A stretch of DNA of 43,290 nt, taken from NCBI GenBank assembly GCA_001970955.1, contig MPUH01000611.1, positions 1 to 43,290 on the forward strand, given 5' to 3'. The notes under the pieces were generated by a model that saw nothing but the letters and a program-made list of their open reading frames with translations, was not told the DNA's origin and did no database searches. A program made the translations under genes and the position numbers. This stretch comes from Stentor coeruleus. Taxonomy: Eukaryota > Ciliophora > Heterotrichea > Heterotrichida > Stentoridae. Shown piece by piece: positions 8,780 through 18,990 of this stretch. Each line of letters starts with the position of its first letter. Position 1 is the first letter of the stretch.

Positions 8780-10740
8780 CTTATATGAATAACACATAGA
8801 GAAGAGTATAAGATTTTTAAAAAGATATAACAGAGAGAAAGGACTATCTGACCTGAAAAGAAGGCTTGAAAAAGAATGCTTGAGCATGACCAAATATGGG
8901 GCCTGTACCAAAAAATCAAAAAATAAAACTAGGCAAAAAATTACATTCAGCGAAGAAGAAAAAATAAAGATTCAAAGTTGGGAAATAAAAAAGCAACTGG
9001 GCCCAATGGCATACCAAATGAACAAATAAAATATGGAGAAAAACCAATTATAAGCTTAATGATGCATTTAATGGAAAATATATTGAACACAGGGAGAGTA
9101 CTAATAGAAATACATATGTGGTACTTATCCCAAGAGAAAAGACAGTAAACAACCCCAATATATGAGGCCGATAACACTTATAAATCCAATATGCAAACTT
9201 CTTGATAAATAATAACAGAAAGATTAAAAAATGACATCGAAACTAAAAAACTAATGATAAGGCTCAAGCAAGCTTTATAAGAAACAGATCATGTCCAAGC
9301 CAAATACATGCACTAAATATTATTATTGAAATTTAAAAGCAGAAAGGAACACAAATATATTGCACATTTCTTGATTTGGCCAAAGAATTTAATTCAATAG
9401 ATAGAAATATCTTGTTTGAGAAGATATCATCCAAGTCCTTAAGGAATGCACACTGGAGAAGAAAGTGCGATAATTATGAATGGAAACACTAGCAAATGGC
9501 TTAAGATAAAGAAAGGTCTCAGACGAGGTGGCTGCTCATCTCCAATGTGCTCCAATTTTATACCGAACGAGCTTGCATGGGTAATTGAAAAGACCTCTTA
9601 TGGAATAAAGATATCAAACAACAGGAAAGTAGGAATCTTACTTATGCAGACGATATAGTCCTGGTTGCAGACTCTGAAAAAGAATTGCAAGGGTTAAGCA
9701 CAATAGTTTAGAAATGGTTTACAGACTATAAACTCAATCTCATATATTTAAATCAAAAATAGTGGCATACGGAACTAATCATAAACCACAAATAATAATT
9801 AATAAAAACTTAAAGAAACTGACTCCTACAAATACCTCGAATACATTTCAAGTAAAAGAAAAACTTACAAAAAACATATAATCGATAGAGAAACAAAATG
9901 AAATGAGCTTTCTTTTAAACATAGTAAAAACACTGAAAGAAATCCAAACCAAAAGAAAAAAATCATAGCAAAAGCATGCATAGAAGCAATTGGAATATAT
10001 GGGACAGAAATTATGAATAATCAAGAAAAGTACAAAGAAAATTTATTAGATCCTTACTAAAAGCTAATCAAAATGTTGCGAATAAAATAACATGCTTAAA
10101 ATAGGCATGACCTTAGTAAGAAATCTAATGGATCTAGGATTGCTAAAATTTAGACAAAGAATGCATCAAAACCTCCTATGGGAAACAAGATGCAAAGAAA
10201 TCATGTCCAAATATAAAATTGAAGATTATAAAGAGACTAATAATGACAACGAATGCTTAAAGGCATCTATTTAAAAAATAAAAGAAAGAAAATATAGAAT
10301 GACAAAAAGAGATACTAAAAATAAAATAAATGAAACTATACCTATCCGCCACGAAAGATACCTAACTTACAACTCAAACATGACTTTAGGGACAGGACTG
10401 ATTTTCCAAATGAGATCAGAATTAAACTTCACAAAATACTGCAATACTTAAGACATCAAAGCACGGATCAGAATGTCCTTACTATCAGCATTGGGCAGAA
10501 AACGAAAAGCATGTTATTGAAGATTGCAATGAATACAAAACTGAAAGACATGAAATAGAAATAAAATTAAAAATATGCGAATGAAAGAAACTAATTTTTT
10601 TTTATTATCGCATATCGTTTTATAGGATAAAGAATTTAAAAAAAAAAACACTTAAAGAATAAAACGACAAACAAGAAATAATCAAGATCGACAGAGAAAT
10701 AAAACTTTATCACGAAAATATATTATAAAAGAAGAAAATT
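8780..10740 (+). mobile_element. Dead LINE-type (non-LTR) retrotransposon
   Basis: Reverse-transcriptase blocks occur in the right order, spread over all three frames: DQIWGLYQKIKK from 8888; NKKATGPNGIPNEQIKYG near 8980-9030; MRPITLINPICKLLD near 9160-9210; ITERLKNDIE near 9217; QASFIRNRSCPSQIH near 9264; YCTFLDLAKEFNSIDRN near 9360; GGCSSPMCSNFIPNELAW near 9528-9580; the catalytic YADD at 9643-9654; and YKYLEYISS near 9830. The 3' end has a degraded zinc finger at 10474-10530 (CPYY, ENEKHVIEDC), in which the second Cys has become Tyr. At least six frameshifts and many stops rule out activity. No apurinic endonuclease domain was recognised upstream, so it may be 5'-truncated. Outer limits are approximate. 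Confidence 0.85.
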
Positions 10741-10885
10741 AATAAGTGCTGAACAATAGTCAAATGATAATTCCTAACCAATACTATATATAACCAAATT
10801 TTGTTAATAGTACGAATAGTTATAAATATATGATTAATTGCAACAAGCCAAAGCAGTCACCTTTTAATTATAAGTATTTAAGAAT

Positions 10886-11404
10886 CTAGTAGCTATTCAG
10901 AGATAGCCAAAGCCAGTGCAAAATATAATTTACTATTTCTGTGACTAAGTTAGATTTCGCCACTTCATCATTTTCATCACAGCTAGCACATATAAAATTA
11001 AGCTTACCATCAAAGATTTTCAAGCTAATAATTCCTAGAATGCCATATCGGAAAATTACTAAATTTTCGCTATAGTCTCTGTTAAAATATCTACTACCAG
11101 GAAGCAGCTCTTCTAAATACTCAAAAGTCTCATGTGAAAAAACAGAGATTTTGGATAAGTCTGCTAGACGACTATCTATATCTTCAAACTTTTCTAAAAT
11201 TGAATGTTGTAAAAGATTTATCAGAAAAGATTCTGAGCAAGAATCCAAATAAAACTCAGCCCAAATCTTTTGCCTGTCCATTTGATTTATTTCCAGTGGT
11301 TGTCCTTCATTATCACAAAGCAAGTCAATCATATTCATTATATTAAGAAAATTATCTTTAACTATTTTTAGTCTGTAGAAGTTCAAGACAATTTTACAAA
11401 TCAT
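10886..11404 (-). CDS. Hypothetical protein, 172 residues
   Basis: A complete frame from ATG to TAG. I do not recognise the product. It is acidic in the middle (SILEKFEDIDSRLADLS), has no signal peptide or membrane helix, and ends in a Trp/Leu-rich segment (ILHWLWLSLNSY). Alternating hydrophobic strands near residues 110-145 (SENLVIFRYGILGIISLKI) suggest a small alpha/beta fold. Internal Met codons at 22 and 24 could be the true start. It lies just downstream of the FG-nucleoporin-like gene on the same strand, with a gap of about 120 bp, and just beyond the dead LINE. Confidence 0.5.
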   Translation of the reverse strand: MICKIVLNFYRLKIVKDNFLNIMNMIDLLCDNEGQPLEINQMDRQKIWAEFYLDSCSESFLINLLQHSILEKFEDIDSRLADLSKISVFSHETFEYLEELLPGSRYFNRDYSENLVIFRYGILGIISLKIFDGKLNFICASCDENDEVAKSNLVTEIVNYILHWLWLSLNSY

Positions 11405-11527
11405 TTAATCCTATAATATCATTGATATACTATTCTAAATAAATATCAAAATATATCTATTTTTTCGATTCTCAGTGAAATTCGATTTTTAAACCGCATT
11501 TTATAATATATCTAATTTAAAATTTAG

Positions 11528-12787
11528 TTATACTTTTTTTAAGGATATTTGTGCTAAGTTACTTCTTGAAGAGCTTAGAGGCTGCGAAGATGGAGCACTA
11601 TGAAGAAGAGTCCTATTCGAGCCAGATTGCGAAACTGAACTACTATTAAATAGTAAACCACATGAATTTGGTTGTGAAGATTCAGGATTACTTAAAAGAG
11701 TTTCATTTGTCACTAGTTGAAAAGCTAGAGTATCGCTGAATAAAGAGTTGCTAGAAGATACTGGTTGTGAAGATGAAGAGTTATTGAATAGAGAACTACT
11801 AGAAACTGGCTGTGAAGATGAAATATTGCTAAGTAATGATTGGCTTGATATTTGTGAAAATATTGCTTGCGAAGGTGATGCATTCCCTAAAAGAATTGCA
11901 TTGTTAGTTAATCCTTGCGATGATGAAAAAAGTGAGCTTCCACTTGGTGTAAAATTAGAACTAGATGTGCTTCTAAATAATGATTCTCCAAATGATGTTG
12001 GCTGAGAGCCACCTAGAGATCCAGCCTGAGTTGATGGAATTAATGATCTTGTCTCAGAGGAAAGACTTTGTGAAAGTGAGGCACTAATTGATGAAGAGTT
12101 TTCTGTAGAAAATCCTAGTGGTTGATTACTAAACAAGCTTGTTTGTGGGACTAGATTATAAGCAGGTCCTCGAGTTAAATTTTTTGGTTGAGATAATGAT
12201 GTCTCAAAGGGATATGTAGAGTTTGACTCTGGGGAAAGATTATTTATAAAATTAATGTCTGACCCTTGCTGAGGAATACTGCTTAAAGTGCTTCTTCCAG
12301 CGTATGAACTTTGTGAGCTGTTAAAAAGTTCTCCTCTAGTTATAATAGGTTGTGATGTAGGTGCTTTTTCAAATAAATTATTGCTGAGATTGACAGGAGG
12401 ATTATTATTCCTCAAAAGTGATCCAGAAGTAGCACTTTTGCCTCCAAAAACAGTTTGATTTGGAGCGGGTGTAACTGTGAAACCTAAGTTAGTATTGCTA
12501 GAATTATCGAATAGATTTAACTGTCTAGATGTACTCCCAAATGGTCCAGCAGGCTGAGAAGAGGTAAACCCAATACAGCTAGAAGTAATATTTCCTGGTT
12601 GGGGACTTGACCCAAATAAGCTTGCACTAGGAGTAGGCTGGCTGAATAATCTACCTCCACTTTGAAAGTTTGAATCTGAATTAAATCCGACTGTGGGCTG
12701 ACTGTGAGCTCCAAAAAAATCTCTTGCACTTCTTGTTGGGCCAGAAAATCCTCCTTGAGAAGTTGGTCCAATATTAAATCCAGACAT
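11528..12787 (-). CDS. FG-nucleoporin-like low-complexity protein
   Basis: A 419-residue Ser/Gln/Asn/Pro-rich protein with almost no charged residues until the last few (SLKKV). The frame stays open 5' of 12787, but the first real ATG gives MSGFNIGPTSQGG. FG or LF patches (SLFGSSPQP, PFGST, VFGGKS, SFGESLF, SLFNNS, SLFSDT, LLFNSS) are spaced by polar linkers, as in FG nucleoporins that form the selective mesh of the nuclear pore. The C-terminal third (about residues 260-405) is a run of units of roughly 17-25 residues carrying SSQP and SLF, and the DNA shows imperfect tandem repeats near 11745-11830. There is no folded anchor domain such as a nucleoporin autoproteolytic domain, so it could instead be another disordered FG-like protein, for example a pore accessory or endocytic adaptor. 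Confidence 0.5.
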   Translation of the reverse strand: MSGFNIGPTSQGGFSGPTRSARDFFGAHSQPTVGFNSDSNFQSGGRLFSQPTPSASLFGSSPQPGNITSSCIGFTSSQPAGPFGSTSRQLNLFDNSSNTNLGFTVTPAPNQTVFGGKSATSGSLLRNNNPPVNLSNNLFEKAPTSQPIITRGELFNSSQSSYAGRSTLSSIPQQGSDINFINNLSPESNSTYPFETSLSQPKNLTRGPAYNLVPQTSLFSNQPLGFSTENSSSISASLSQSLSSETRSLIPSTQAGSLGGSQPTSFGESLFRSTSSSNFTPSGSSLFSSSQGLTNNAILLGNASPSQAIFSQISSQSLLSNISSSQPVSSSSLFNNSSSSQPVSSSNSLFSDTLAFQLVTNETLLSNPESSQPNSCGLLFNSSSVSQSGSNRTLLHSAPSSQPLSSSRSNLAQISLKKV

Positions 12788-13033
12788 TAGTATAATTACA
12801 GCTATGCTTTTAAAATAATTTGAAGAATAAAATATACTCAAATTATCAATGTTTATGTCATTATTCTACTAATAAAATCATGTTGGTATTAATAAGTGAA
12901 ATATTTTATCAATAGCAAACTACCAATTATACTGCTGCTTATTTTTTATAAATTCACTTACAGGTTATTAATAAAATTGATATAAAACAAAATATTCATT
13001 AAAATTTTTATGCTAAGTGTCTACATTAATAAA

Positions 13034-14767
13034 TTAGTTTTCAACTTTTTGATTAGAATCGTTTGCACTTTGCTTAACCTCATTTGCATTAGGTGCATTT
13101 TTATCTCTCAAGTATTTATTTTGCCATCCAGAGCCTCCACTAAACCATAATAAAGATTTATTAGTCTCTTCAGCCATTAGCTTCCTTTTAAATTTATTGC
13201 TACGCGAAAATCCTTTAATAAAAGCTGGAGCAGTCATTTCCCACTTTTTTGGTTTCAATAAAAAGCTAGCCCCACTTTTTGAAATATAATCTATAGAACG
13301 ACCAAAAAGTGCTTTTTCAAGTCCTTTACGTTCTTTTTTAACAGTTTCTTCAGGCACAACATATTCTAGCCAATCCTTATCTGTAGCAACTCTTTTTTTG
13401 AAAATATAAATTAGTGTTTGTCTTATCAAACTTATAAGTGTAAAACCCCAAAACACAGAACCTCCATTATTTAAAGCTTCCATTCTATCAGTTGTGGATA
13501 TAATAAATTTCCGATTAAACAGCATTAAACTATCTACACCTTGAGGAAGACTAGTTATATAAGTGTTATCAATTACTTCTATCATAAATCTTCTGTACTT
13601 TGTAACTTTTGAGGCAAAGTAACTTTTAAATCTCTTTTGAACTAGGATTTTTAAAAACTTACTTGTTGGTTTCGGGAATTGATTATTTAATCTATAAATT
13701 TTCCCCCCTTTATAAGATGAAAAAGCTTCTCTAACACATAAATAAGGTTCTGGCTCAGGGTCTTGAGCATAAAGACCTAAAAATAATAGTGAGATAGACT
13801 TGCATTTTAGAACTGGGTGAACAGTGGAATGAGTCTCAAAAAAATTCTGTAACGATTCTATGTTCATTTCACATAATATTTTATAGTATTTTTTCAATGT
13901 TCTTATTGATAATTCTGTGAGAATAAACCAAATAATATAGAATACCTGAATAGAAAACATTCCATTAGCATCATCTTCTATAAATCTTTTTCGACTTTGC
14001 CTATCTCTGACAAGTTTAGCAAAAGCTCTAGAAAAATTCTTGTAGTTTTCTCCTAGAAGTTCATGTGCCTTTTGCTTCAATCTATCCATAAGTCTTTCAT
14101 TTTTCATTTGATCAACTTCGGAATTTAAAGCTTCTTCTCTTTCCATGTTAGCATTTTTTTTAAAGTTTCTTTCTTTTTTATCCCCATGTTGAGGTTTGAT
14201 TGTTGATTTTAATGTCTCTATTGATTGCATTATTTGGTTTAATCTTGAACACAGCTCAGCATCACTTAATGCACTAGCACGAGGATGCTCACTAATCAAA
14301 CAATTGCGATGAAGCTGGTCCCTGAGTTCATAAACTTTAGAAGGATGCCTTTTTAAAAAAAAAATCTGCAATTCTCGTGATTCAACTCTAGGAATATGTC
14401 TATTGATATCTAATAGAAGAAAGCTTTGATTTACAATCAAATAAGGAGTAGTTACTCCAGATATAAGAAAATAAGTTCCAGGTTCATCTTCAGGGCTACT
14501 TTCAGGTGATGGAGAGCGATTTCTTTTTTGCGGAAGCTCAGGGATTTCTGGATTCTCAGGAGGCTCTTGACTAAGTAATGGCTTTTGACTCAAAGTCTGT
14601 TCTTGAGTATCTAAGGCTTTAGGAAGTGCTTGATCATCTTGGATAGCTTGAGATTGTAGAAAAATATGAGGAGATTCTGGAAACTTTTTAGCTTCAGGAG
14701 TTTGCTGAAGTGCCTCAATAATTTCTGAGGATTCTAAAGTATCCAGTTTTATTTGATTGTCTTGCAT
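13034..14767 (-). CDS. Hypothetical protein, 577 residues
   Basis: A complete frame from ATG to TAA. The product is not recognised. Residues 1-95 are acidic, Gln/Pro/Glu-rich and probably disordered (ending in a KRNRSPSPESSPEDEPG-like Ser-Pro stretch). Residues 96-180 look folded (GTYFLISGVTTPYLIVNQ). Residues 195-270 are basic and helical (ERLMDRLKQKAHELLGENY). Residues 275-480 form a large mixed domain with hydrophobic helices such as FYIIWFILTELSIRTL and FWGFTLISLIRQTLIYIF. The tail is basic. The two hydrophobic helices could be membrane-embedded, but flanking charges also fit buried helices of a soluble protein. No catalytic motif is visible. It is upstream of the FG-like gene on the same strand, about 245 bp away. 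Confidence 0.6.
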   Translation of the reverse strand: MQDNQIKLDTLESSEIIEALQQTPEAKKFPESPHIFLQSQAIQDDQALPKALDTQEQTLSQKPLLSQEPPENPEIPELPQKRNRSPSPESSPEDEPGTYFLISGVTTPYLIVNQSFLLLDINRHIPRVESRELQIFFLKRHPSKVYELRDQLHRNCLISEHPRASALSDAELCSRLNQIMQSIETLKSTIKPQHGDKKERNFKKNANMEREEALNSEVDQMKNERLMDRLKQKAHELLGENYKNFSRAFAKLVRDRQSRKRFIEDDANGMFSIQVFYIIWFILTELSIRTLKKYYKILCEMNIESLQNFFETHSTVHPVLKCKSISLLFLGLYAQDPEPEPYLCVREAFSSYKGGKIYRLNNQFPKPTSKFLKILVQKRFKSYFASKVTKYRRFMIEVIDNTYITSLPQGVDSLMLFNRKFIISTTDRMEALNNGGSVFWGFTLISLIRQTLIYIFKKRVATDKDWLEYVVPEETVKKERKGLEKALFGRSIDYISKSGASFLLKPKKWEMTAPAFIKGFSRSNKFKRKLMAEETNKSLLWFSGGSGWQNKYLRDKNAPNANEVKQSANDSNQKVEN

Positions 14768-15252
14768 TTATAAGTTTGGGGGGGCTTCAATGTGATGTAT
14801 AAGTCAGTAATGGTATATTAATAGTTTATGAAAGGCGTTTGGATTAAGAGAAGATTATTAATTAATAAGATTTAAATAATAAGCTTATTTTTGATTTATG
14901 AACTTCTAAACTTTTGTTGAGGTATTCTTAAATTTTTTTTTTAACTGTATGTTTATATATTGAAAAAAATGAACATTCATAGACTTTTTATTTTATAATT
15001 TTAAAACCTTTAGTCATTTACAATTATAGCAATAATTTAGTTTAAACCTCTTCTTTACAAACAAAATAATAATCTTTACATTAAATCTTTCTGATAAACA
15101 TTTTTTCTTGGGTGCAATTTTGAATGTATAATTCCTATATTGATCTTTAAAAAAATACTTAATAAGCCACTTTTCTTTCAAGTAATACTCTAAAAAATCA
15201 AACATAAATCTAAAGGATCACAAAATACTTAATCAAATGCCAAAATTAAAAA
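14768..15252. other. Divergent promoter region
   Basis: This separates the 577-residue gene (minus) from the transporter gene (plus), so it should hold both promoters. A 63-codon minus-strand frame within it is listed separately. Confidence 0.35.
15014..15205 (-). CDS. Doubtful small ORF, 63 residues
   Basis: ATG to TGA frame giving a Lys/Phe/Tyr-rich peptide beginning MFDFLEYYLKEKW and ending KLNYCYNCK. It has no domain, and its composition is what A+T-rich DNA would give by chance, though the start is a true ATG. It sits inside a divergent promoter region. It could equally be noise or a gene remnant. Confidence 0.2.
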   Translation of the reverse strand: MFDFLEYYLKEKWLIKYFFKDQYRNYTFKIAPKKKCLSERFNVKIIILFVKKRFKLNYCYNCK

Positions 15253-16701
15253 ATGGAGCACAAAGGTCTTAAACCTTCAATAGACCCTCCTCCTCTAATA
15301 TCTCAAAGCATTGCGCTAACTTTTCTCGAATTTGGTATCCAACATATAGGTCTTTCCCTATCCTCTATCTTTGTAACACCATATTTCACTCGTCTTGGAA
15401 TTGCATCTTTAGTCAACTCACTAATCTGGCTAGTCCCCCTAATAGGAATATTCTTAGTCTCAGGACTTAGAAAAAAATACATGTACAAAGATCGTCATAA
15501 AAGTCAATACAGAATCAATATCTTCTTATCCCTTATGTCAGGAATGTGCTTATTTGGAAGTTTACTATTCATTTTCGCTGATAGCATTAGTGAATGGTAC
15601 TTCGAAAGCAGTGTAGCGACAAACAAATCATCCCGATTTTATGCTTTAATCCTTGGAATCTGTGGGTTTATTCTTATGCAAAGTGGTTTGAGTATCTGTT
15701 CAGAATGTATTACCGAACTTATAGTCCAATCTAACTTGCAAGAAAGTAATTTAGACTTGTGGATTTTTAGATGGAAAGGACTTGGCAGAGTTGCTGGCTT
15801 TCTTTTAGCATCTTTGGATATATTCGAAACTTACACACTAAGTTTGTATTATGTAAAATCCATATAGACTGTCGGGGATAATCTGACTTTTTCCTATTGT
15901 TTTTGGCTACTTTTGCATTTGTGCTTGCTTTGTGTGCTTTTACCTGTCATTAATAGTTTTGACTACAATTTCAGATATAGTGACTATAGCTATGATATCC
16001 CTTCTATAAGACTTATATGGGAGGCTCCTTTCAAAGCTAAGTGCTTGTTTTTATCTTACTTTTTCTCATATGCTAGTTATATTCTTATTTCTATTTATGC
16101 TACCTCTTGGATGACTTTAGCTTTGCTTTCTGGAGCACCTCAAGGAGCAAAATTTGTAGTCCATCGTAGAGACTTTGACTTGGGGATTTCATGGGGAGCT
16201 TGTGATATGCTTGTTTTAAGCATAATTTCCTTGGGGTTTTCCGGAGTTTATTCAAAGGATTTCAGATGGGAAAAGCATGTTTGGGGAATTTCGAATATTT
16301 TGGCAGGAGTTTGTCTTAGTTTGTGTTATTATTTTGATAGCGACTATTATACTTTTATCTTTCTTCCCTTTTGCAGTTTGATTTTCACGACTGTTTCTTT
16401 GTCTCCATCAAGATTGTCTTCGGATTTTGACAAGAAGTTCACCAAGATATGCACTTTAAAAGATTTACCACATAGAGGTTCTGATTGCAAAGGCCCTGGT
16501 GATGTTTTGCATATTCCTCCGTATTATATTACTCAATGGGAAAAAATCATTCAGTGGACTTCGGAAATGAGTAAATTCATATCTTTATGTATTATTCCAT
16601 TGATATTTGCGATTTTCCCTAAGTTTGATGACAATAGGTGGGCTTTGAAAACTAGTGCGCTTTGGGGACTTATTGGTGGTTTTTTTGCTTTATTCACATA
16701 A
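15253..16701 (+). CDS. Major-facilitator sugar transporter, SLC45/GPH-like
   Basis: The spliced product is 477 residues with 12 or so hydrophobic segments, a probable proton-coupled sugar or small-solute carrier. Exon 1 encodes 200 residues and would stop at the TAG inside the intron. Removing 15 nt at 15853-15867 joins Tyr-Tyr to TVGDNLTFSYCFWLLLHLC without a break. Family signs are the early ISQSIALTFLEFGIQHIG helix, the basic loop GLRKKYMYKDRHKSQYR between helices 2 and 3, the FRWKGLGRVAGF segment, and a second-half helix with SGAPQGAKFVVHRR followed by DFDLGISWGACDML. SLC45/plant sucrose-symporter proteins have a comparable basic loop and a GxPQ-like motif. The short length and weak motif match leave other MFS families open. 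Confidence 0.65.
15853..15867 (+). other. 15-nt spliceosomal intron
   Basis: GTAAAATCCATATAG: GT...AG with A at position 10. It contains the in-frame TAG that would otherwise end the transporter frame, and its removal restores one continuous membrane protein. This is strong frame-based evidence. Confidence 0.9.
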
Positions 16702-17494
16702 TAAAAAGGGATTCATAATCATTTTTATATAAAAAATTTTGCCTTGTTTTAAAGTTCTAGTTTAATACTACTTGTAATACCGAAAGCACTTAGCATAATA
16801 CAAGCTATTAAGATTTGTAATAAGATTAAATTCCCATATCGGCTAGCGATAGAATATAAGGTTTAATTTTATTCTTAGCGTATAAATTATGTTTATAATA
16901 ATCTAGTTTATCTCAGGTTTAAAACTTTTGATATCTTTCTTAAATCCTTAGAAACAATGATAATTATCCTTCTAAACCTATAAGTGCTTTTCAAACAAAA
17001 GTTTTTAGTATGGCTGTAAAATGGTATTATATTTTCTTTATAATTAGCTTTGAAATGATTTTTTAATAATAATAAAACCCTAAGTTCTTCGAATATTTAA
17101 CTTCTGGGTCTAGTTTGAAGTCAAGTATATCGTAAAAATATAAAAATTTCCTTATCTAAAAGGTAAAGTATTTAATTTCATATAAAATAGCCGTCGCTTC
17201 AGGAAAGAATATTTTCTAAATATTCTATAGACTACAAGCAAAAAATAAGCAGTTTAGTTATATTTTAATTAAAACTCTCAAAGCTTTCACTCGGAATTCT
17301 TTCTGATAGTATTTTCAAAAAGCTGGAGCTCCATTACAAACTAACAAAATGCTGGTTGCTCACACTTTAATATGACTACCTTAAGATCCTTGAATCTTTA
17401 CCTAACTATAATTGTATGAAACGCTGAAAAATACTCAAACAATTTTCAAAGTTTTTTATTTAAGTGTTTTACAAAAAACCTAAAAGATATAAAT
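16702..17494. other. A+T-rich intergenic region
   Basis: 3' flank of the transporter gene. No frame, RNA gene or repeat recognised. Confidence 0.4.
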
Positions 17495-17623
17495 ATGTCA
17501 CCAGGATATAAATCACCAAGTCCCAAAAAGATGAATGAAGAAAAAGAGTCTTATTGTAAAAAAGCGCCAAAAGCATTTTTGTTTAAAACACACATACTTA
17601 GTGAAAAAAAAATTTATCACTAA
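17495..17623 (+). CDS. Doubtful small ORF, 42 residues
   Basis: ATG to TAA frame starting MSPGYKSPSPKKMNEEKES, Lys/Ser/Pro-rich at first and then Phe/Lys-rich. The TAA at 17621-17623 abuts the last base of the convergent RING gene (17624). No domain is visible. The SPxK-like start resembles a small basic nuclear protein, but 42 residues is too short to judge; chance is likely. Confidence 0.2.
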   Translation: MSPGYKSPSPKKMNEEKESYCKKAPKAFLFKTHILSEKKIYH

Positions 17624-18430
17624 TTATTTATTCGAGAATGTGATAGAAATTAAAGCCTGCCTTACGAGCTTTTTGCATTTCATGCATTTAAGTTTACTGT
17701 CAATAATAGGTAAGTTGGGAGTTATATTGAAATCTGTTAAAAGGCAATCATTGCATAGTGTAAGATGACCACAAGGTAAAAATAGAACATTTCTCAAATT
17801 ACACTTACAGTGCAGGCATTCGAAATCATTAAATTCTTGTTCTAATATGTCGAATTCTTCTGAGAGTTTACAAACTTCTTGCTTTTGCTTTAATAGCATA
17901 TTCGAAAGGTCTTTACACAGTTCTGAGTTTTTTTCGCATTTTTTTTCAAGACTGGCCGACTCAGTTCCGATAATTTTTTCAGTTTCTAAAGCGTTACTGT
18001 AAATAATGTGAATCTGTTTATATGTAAGTCTAATATTCTCTATATACTGTATGTAGTCTGCAACATCATCTCCCAAAAGATCCTTTAAACTCAGCACTGA
18101 AAGGCTTATTTGGTTTAGTGTTTCGGTGGGGCATAAAATAAAAATATAGTCAATTAACTCAAGTGATGTTGCAGAAATAGCAGCACAATTCCTGAAGAGA
18201 TACTGAACTGTCACTGCAATTTTCTCAAATGAATCAATTGAAGTTTCTAATGGACTCAATACTGCAAAGGGCTGGAGGCTGCCGAGATCGAGTCTTTTAT
18301 AAAAACTCATATGCAGTGTATTCTCTAACTCGAGCGTTTGAAGAAAAATAGACTTGTCTGAGTACTTGATCTTTGCATTGATTTGGCTGTCAGGCAATAC
18401 TAGTGAGATGCAATCTTTAGCCAATAACAT
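17624..18430 (-). CDS. RING-finger protein with coiled coil
   Basis: A 268-residue protein, a probable E3 ubiquitin ligase. Residues 1-130 form an unrecognised hydrophobic-rich alpha/beta region. A coiled coil spans about 145-203 (KIIGTESASLEKKCEKNSEL, then KLSEEFDILEQEF). The C-terminal RING has Cys205, Cys208, Cys220, His222, Cys226, Cys229, Cys249 and Cys252. This is the C3HC4 order, with FLPCGHLTLCNDC in the middle and a longer than usual second loop of 19 residues. The start is the only suitable ATG. A substrate cannot be inferred. The arrangement (coiled coil followed by a C-terminal RING with 'PCGH..lC..C') is common among ciliate and IAP/MGRN-like ligases. Confidence 0.75.
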   Translation of the reverse strand: MLLAKDCISLVLPDSQINAKIKYSDKSIFLQTLELENTLHMSFYKRLDLGSLQPFAVLSPLETSIDSFEKIAVTVQYLFRNCAAISATSLELIDYIFILCPTETLNQISLSVLSLKDLLGDDVADYIQYIENIRLTYKQIHIIYSNALETEKIIGTESASLEKKCEKNSELCKDLSNMLLKQKQEVCKLSEEFDILEQEFNDFECLHCKCNLRNVLFLPCGHLTLCNDCLLTDFNITPNLPIIDSKLKCMKCKKLVRQALISITFSNK

Positions 18431-18798
18431 GGAACTTTATATGGCGTTTCATTTTTTACTAGAAAATATGCTAAGAATCTAAGTTATTTAAATGGGAATA
18501 TCCATAGAAGTAATATAAGCATACATTAGCAGCAGTTACTATAATCATAGAAGTTTATTAAAAAAATCCTAGTATTTTTTGAATAATAGAATTTTTATTC
18601 TAGGCCTCATAATTGTGTTTTTATAAAAGGCATTTTATTTATAAGTAAGTTTTTGTAATAACTCTCAAACATAAAATAGAAACTTGATTTTACTCAAGTA
18701 ATTGAGCTTAATACAATGGTTTTAGAGGGTTTGAGACTTGTGATTTAGATAGGCTTGAGGATTTTATTTGAGTGATGCTAAATTGAATACAATTTTTT
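18431..18798. other. A+T-rich upstream region of the RING gene
   Basis: Probable promoter of the minus-strand RING gene. Nothing else recognised. Confidence 0.35.
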
Positions 18799-18990
18799 CT
18801 AGTTTGCTTCGAATTTATCAAAAACCTGGATTTTTGATTTAATATGTGAGAGAAATCTAAGATTTGATGTTTTATTCGCTGTCTCGCAATCCTTGATTTT
18901 TTCTATTTTATCCAAGGAAATTTCGTTTTCTAGTTTATTGTAATTGATCTGAAATTCGAAAGTTGATAAATAAAATTTATTAAAATTCTT
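18799..18990 (-). pseudogene. Possible 3' remnant of a gene
   Basis: A 63-codon frame without an ATG ends at TAG (18799-18801). It encodes a charged, codon-coherent stretch with KLENEISLDKIEKIKDCE and FLSHIKSKIQVFDKFEAN. A stop lies directly upstream and no 15-nt intron can link it to an earlier exon. It may be a gene tail left by rearrangement, or chance. Weak. Confidence 0.2.

Noticed and set aside
9446-9658. Plus-strand frame as a separate small gene
   Set aside because: Its content (GGCSSPMCSNFIPNELAW) is reverse transcriptase and belongs to the dead LINE.
10092-10274. 60-codon frame as an independent gene
   Set aside because: It lies within the 3' part of the same LINE relic and has no start context or domain of its own.
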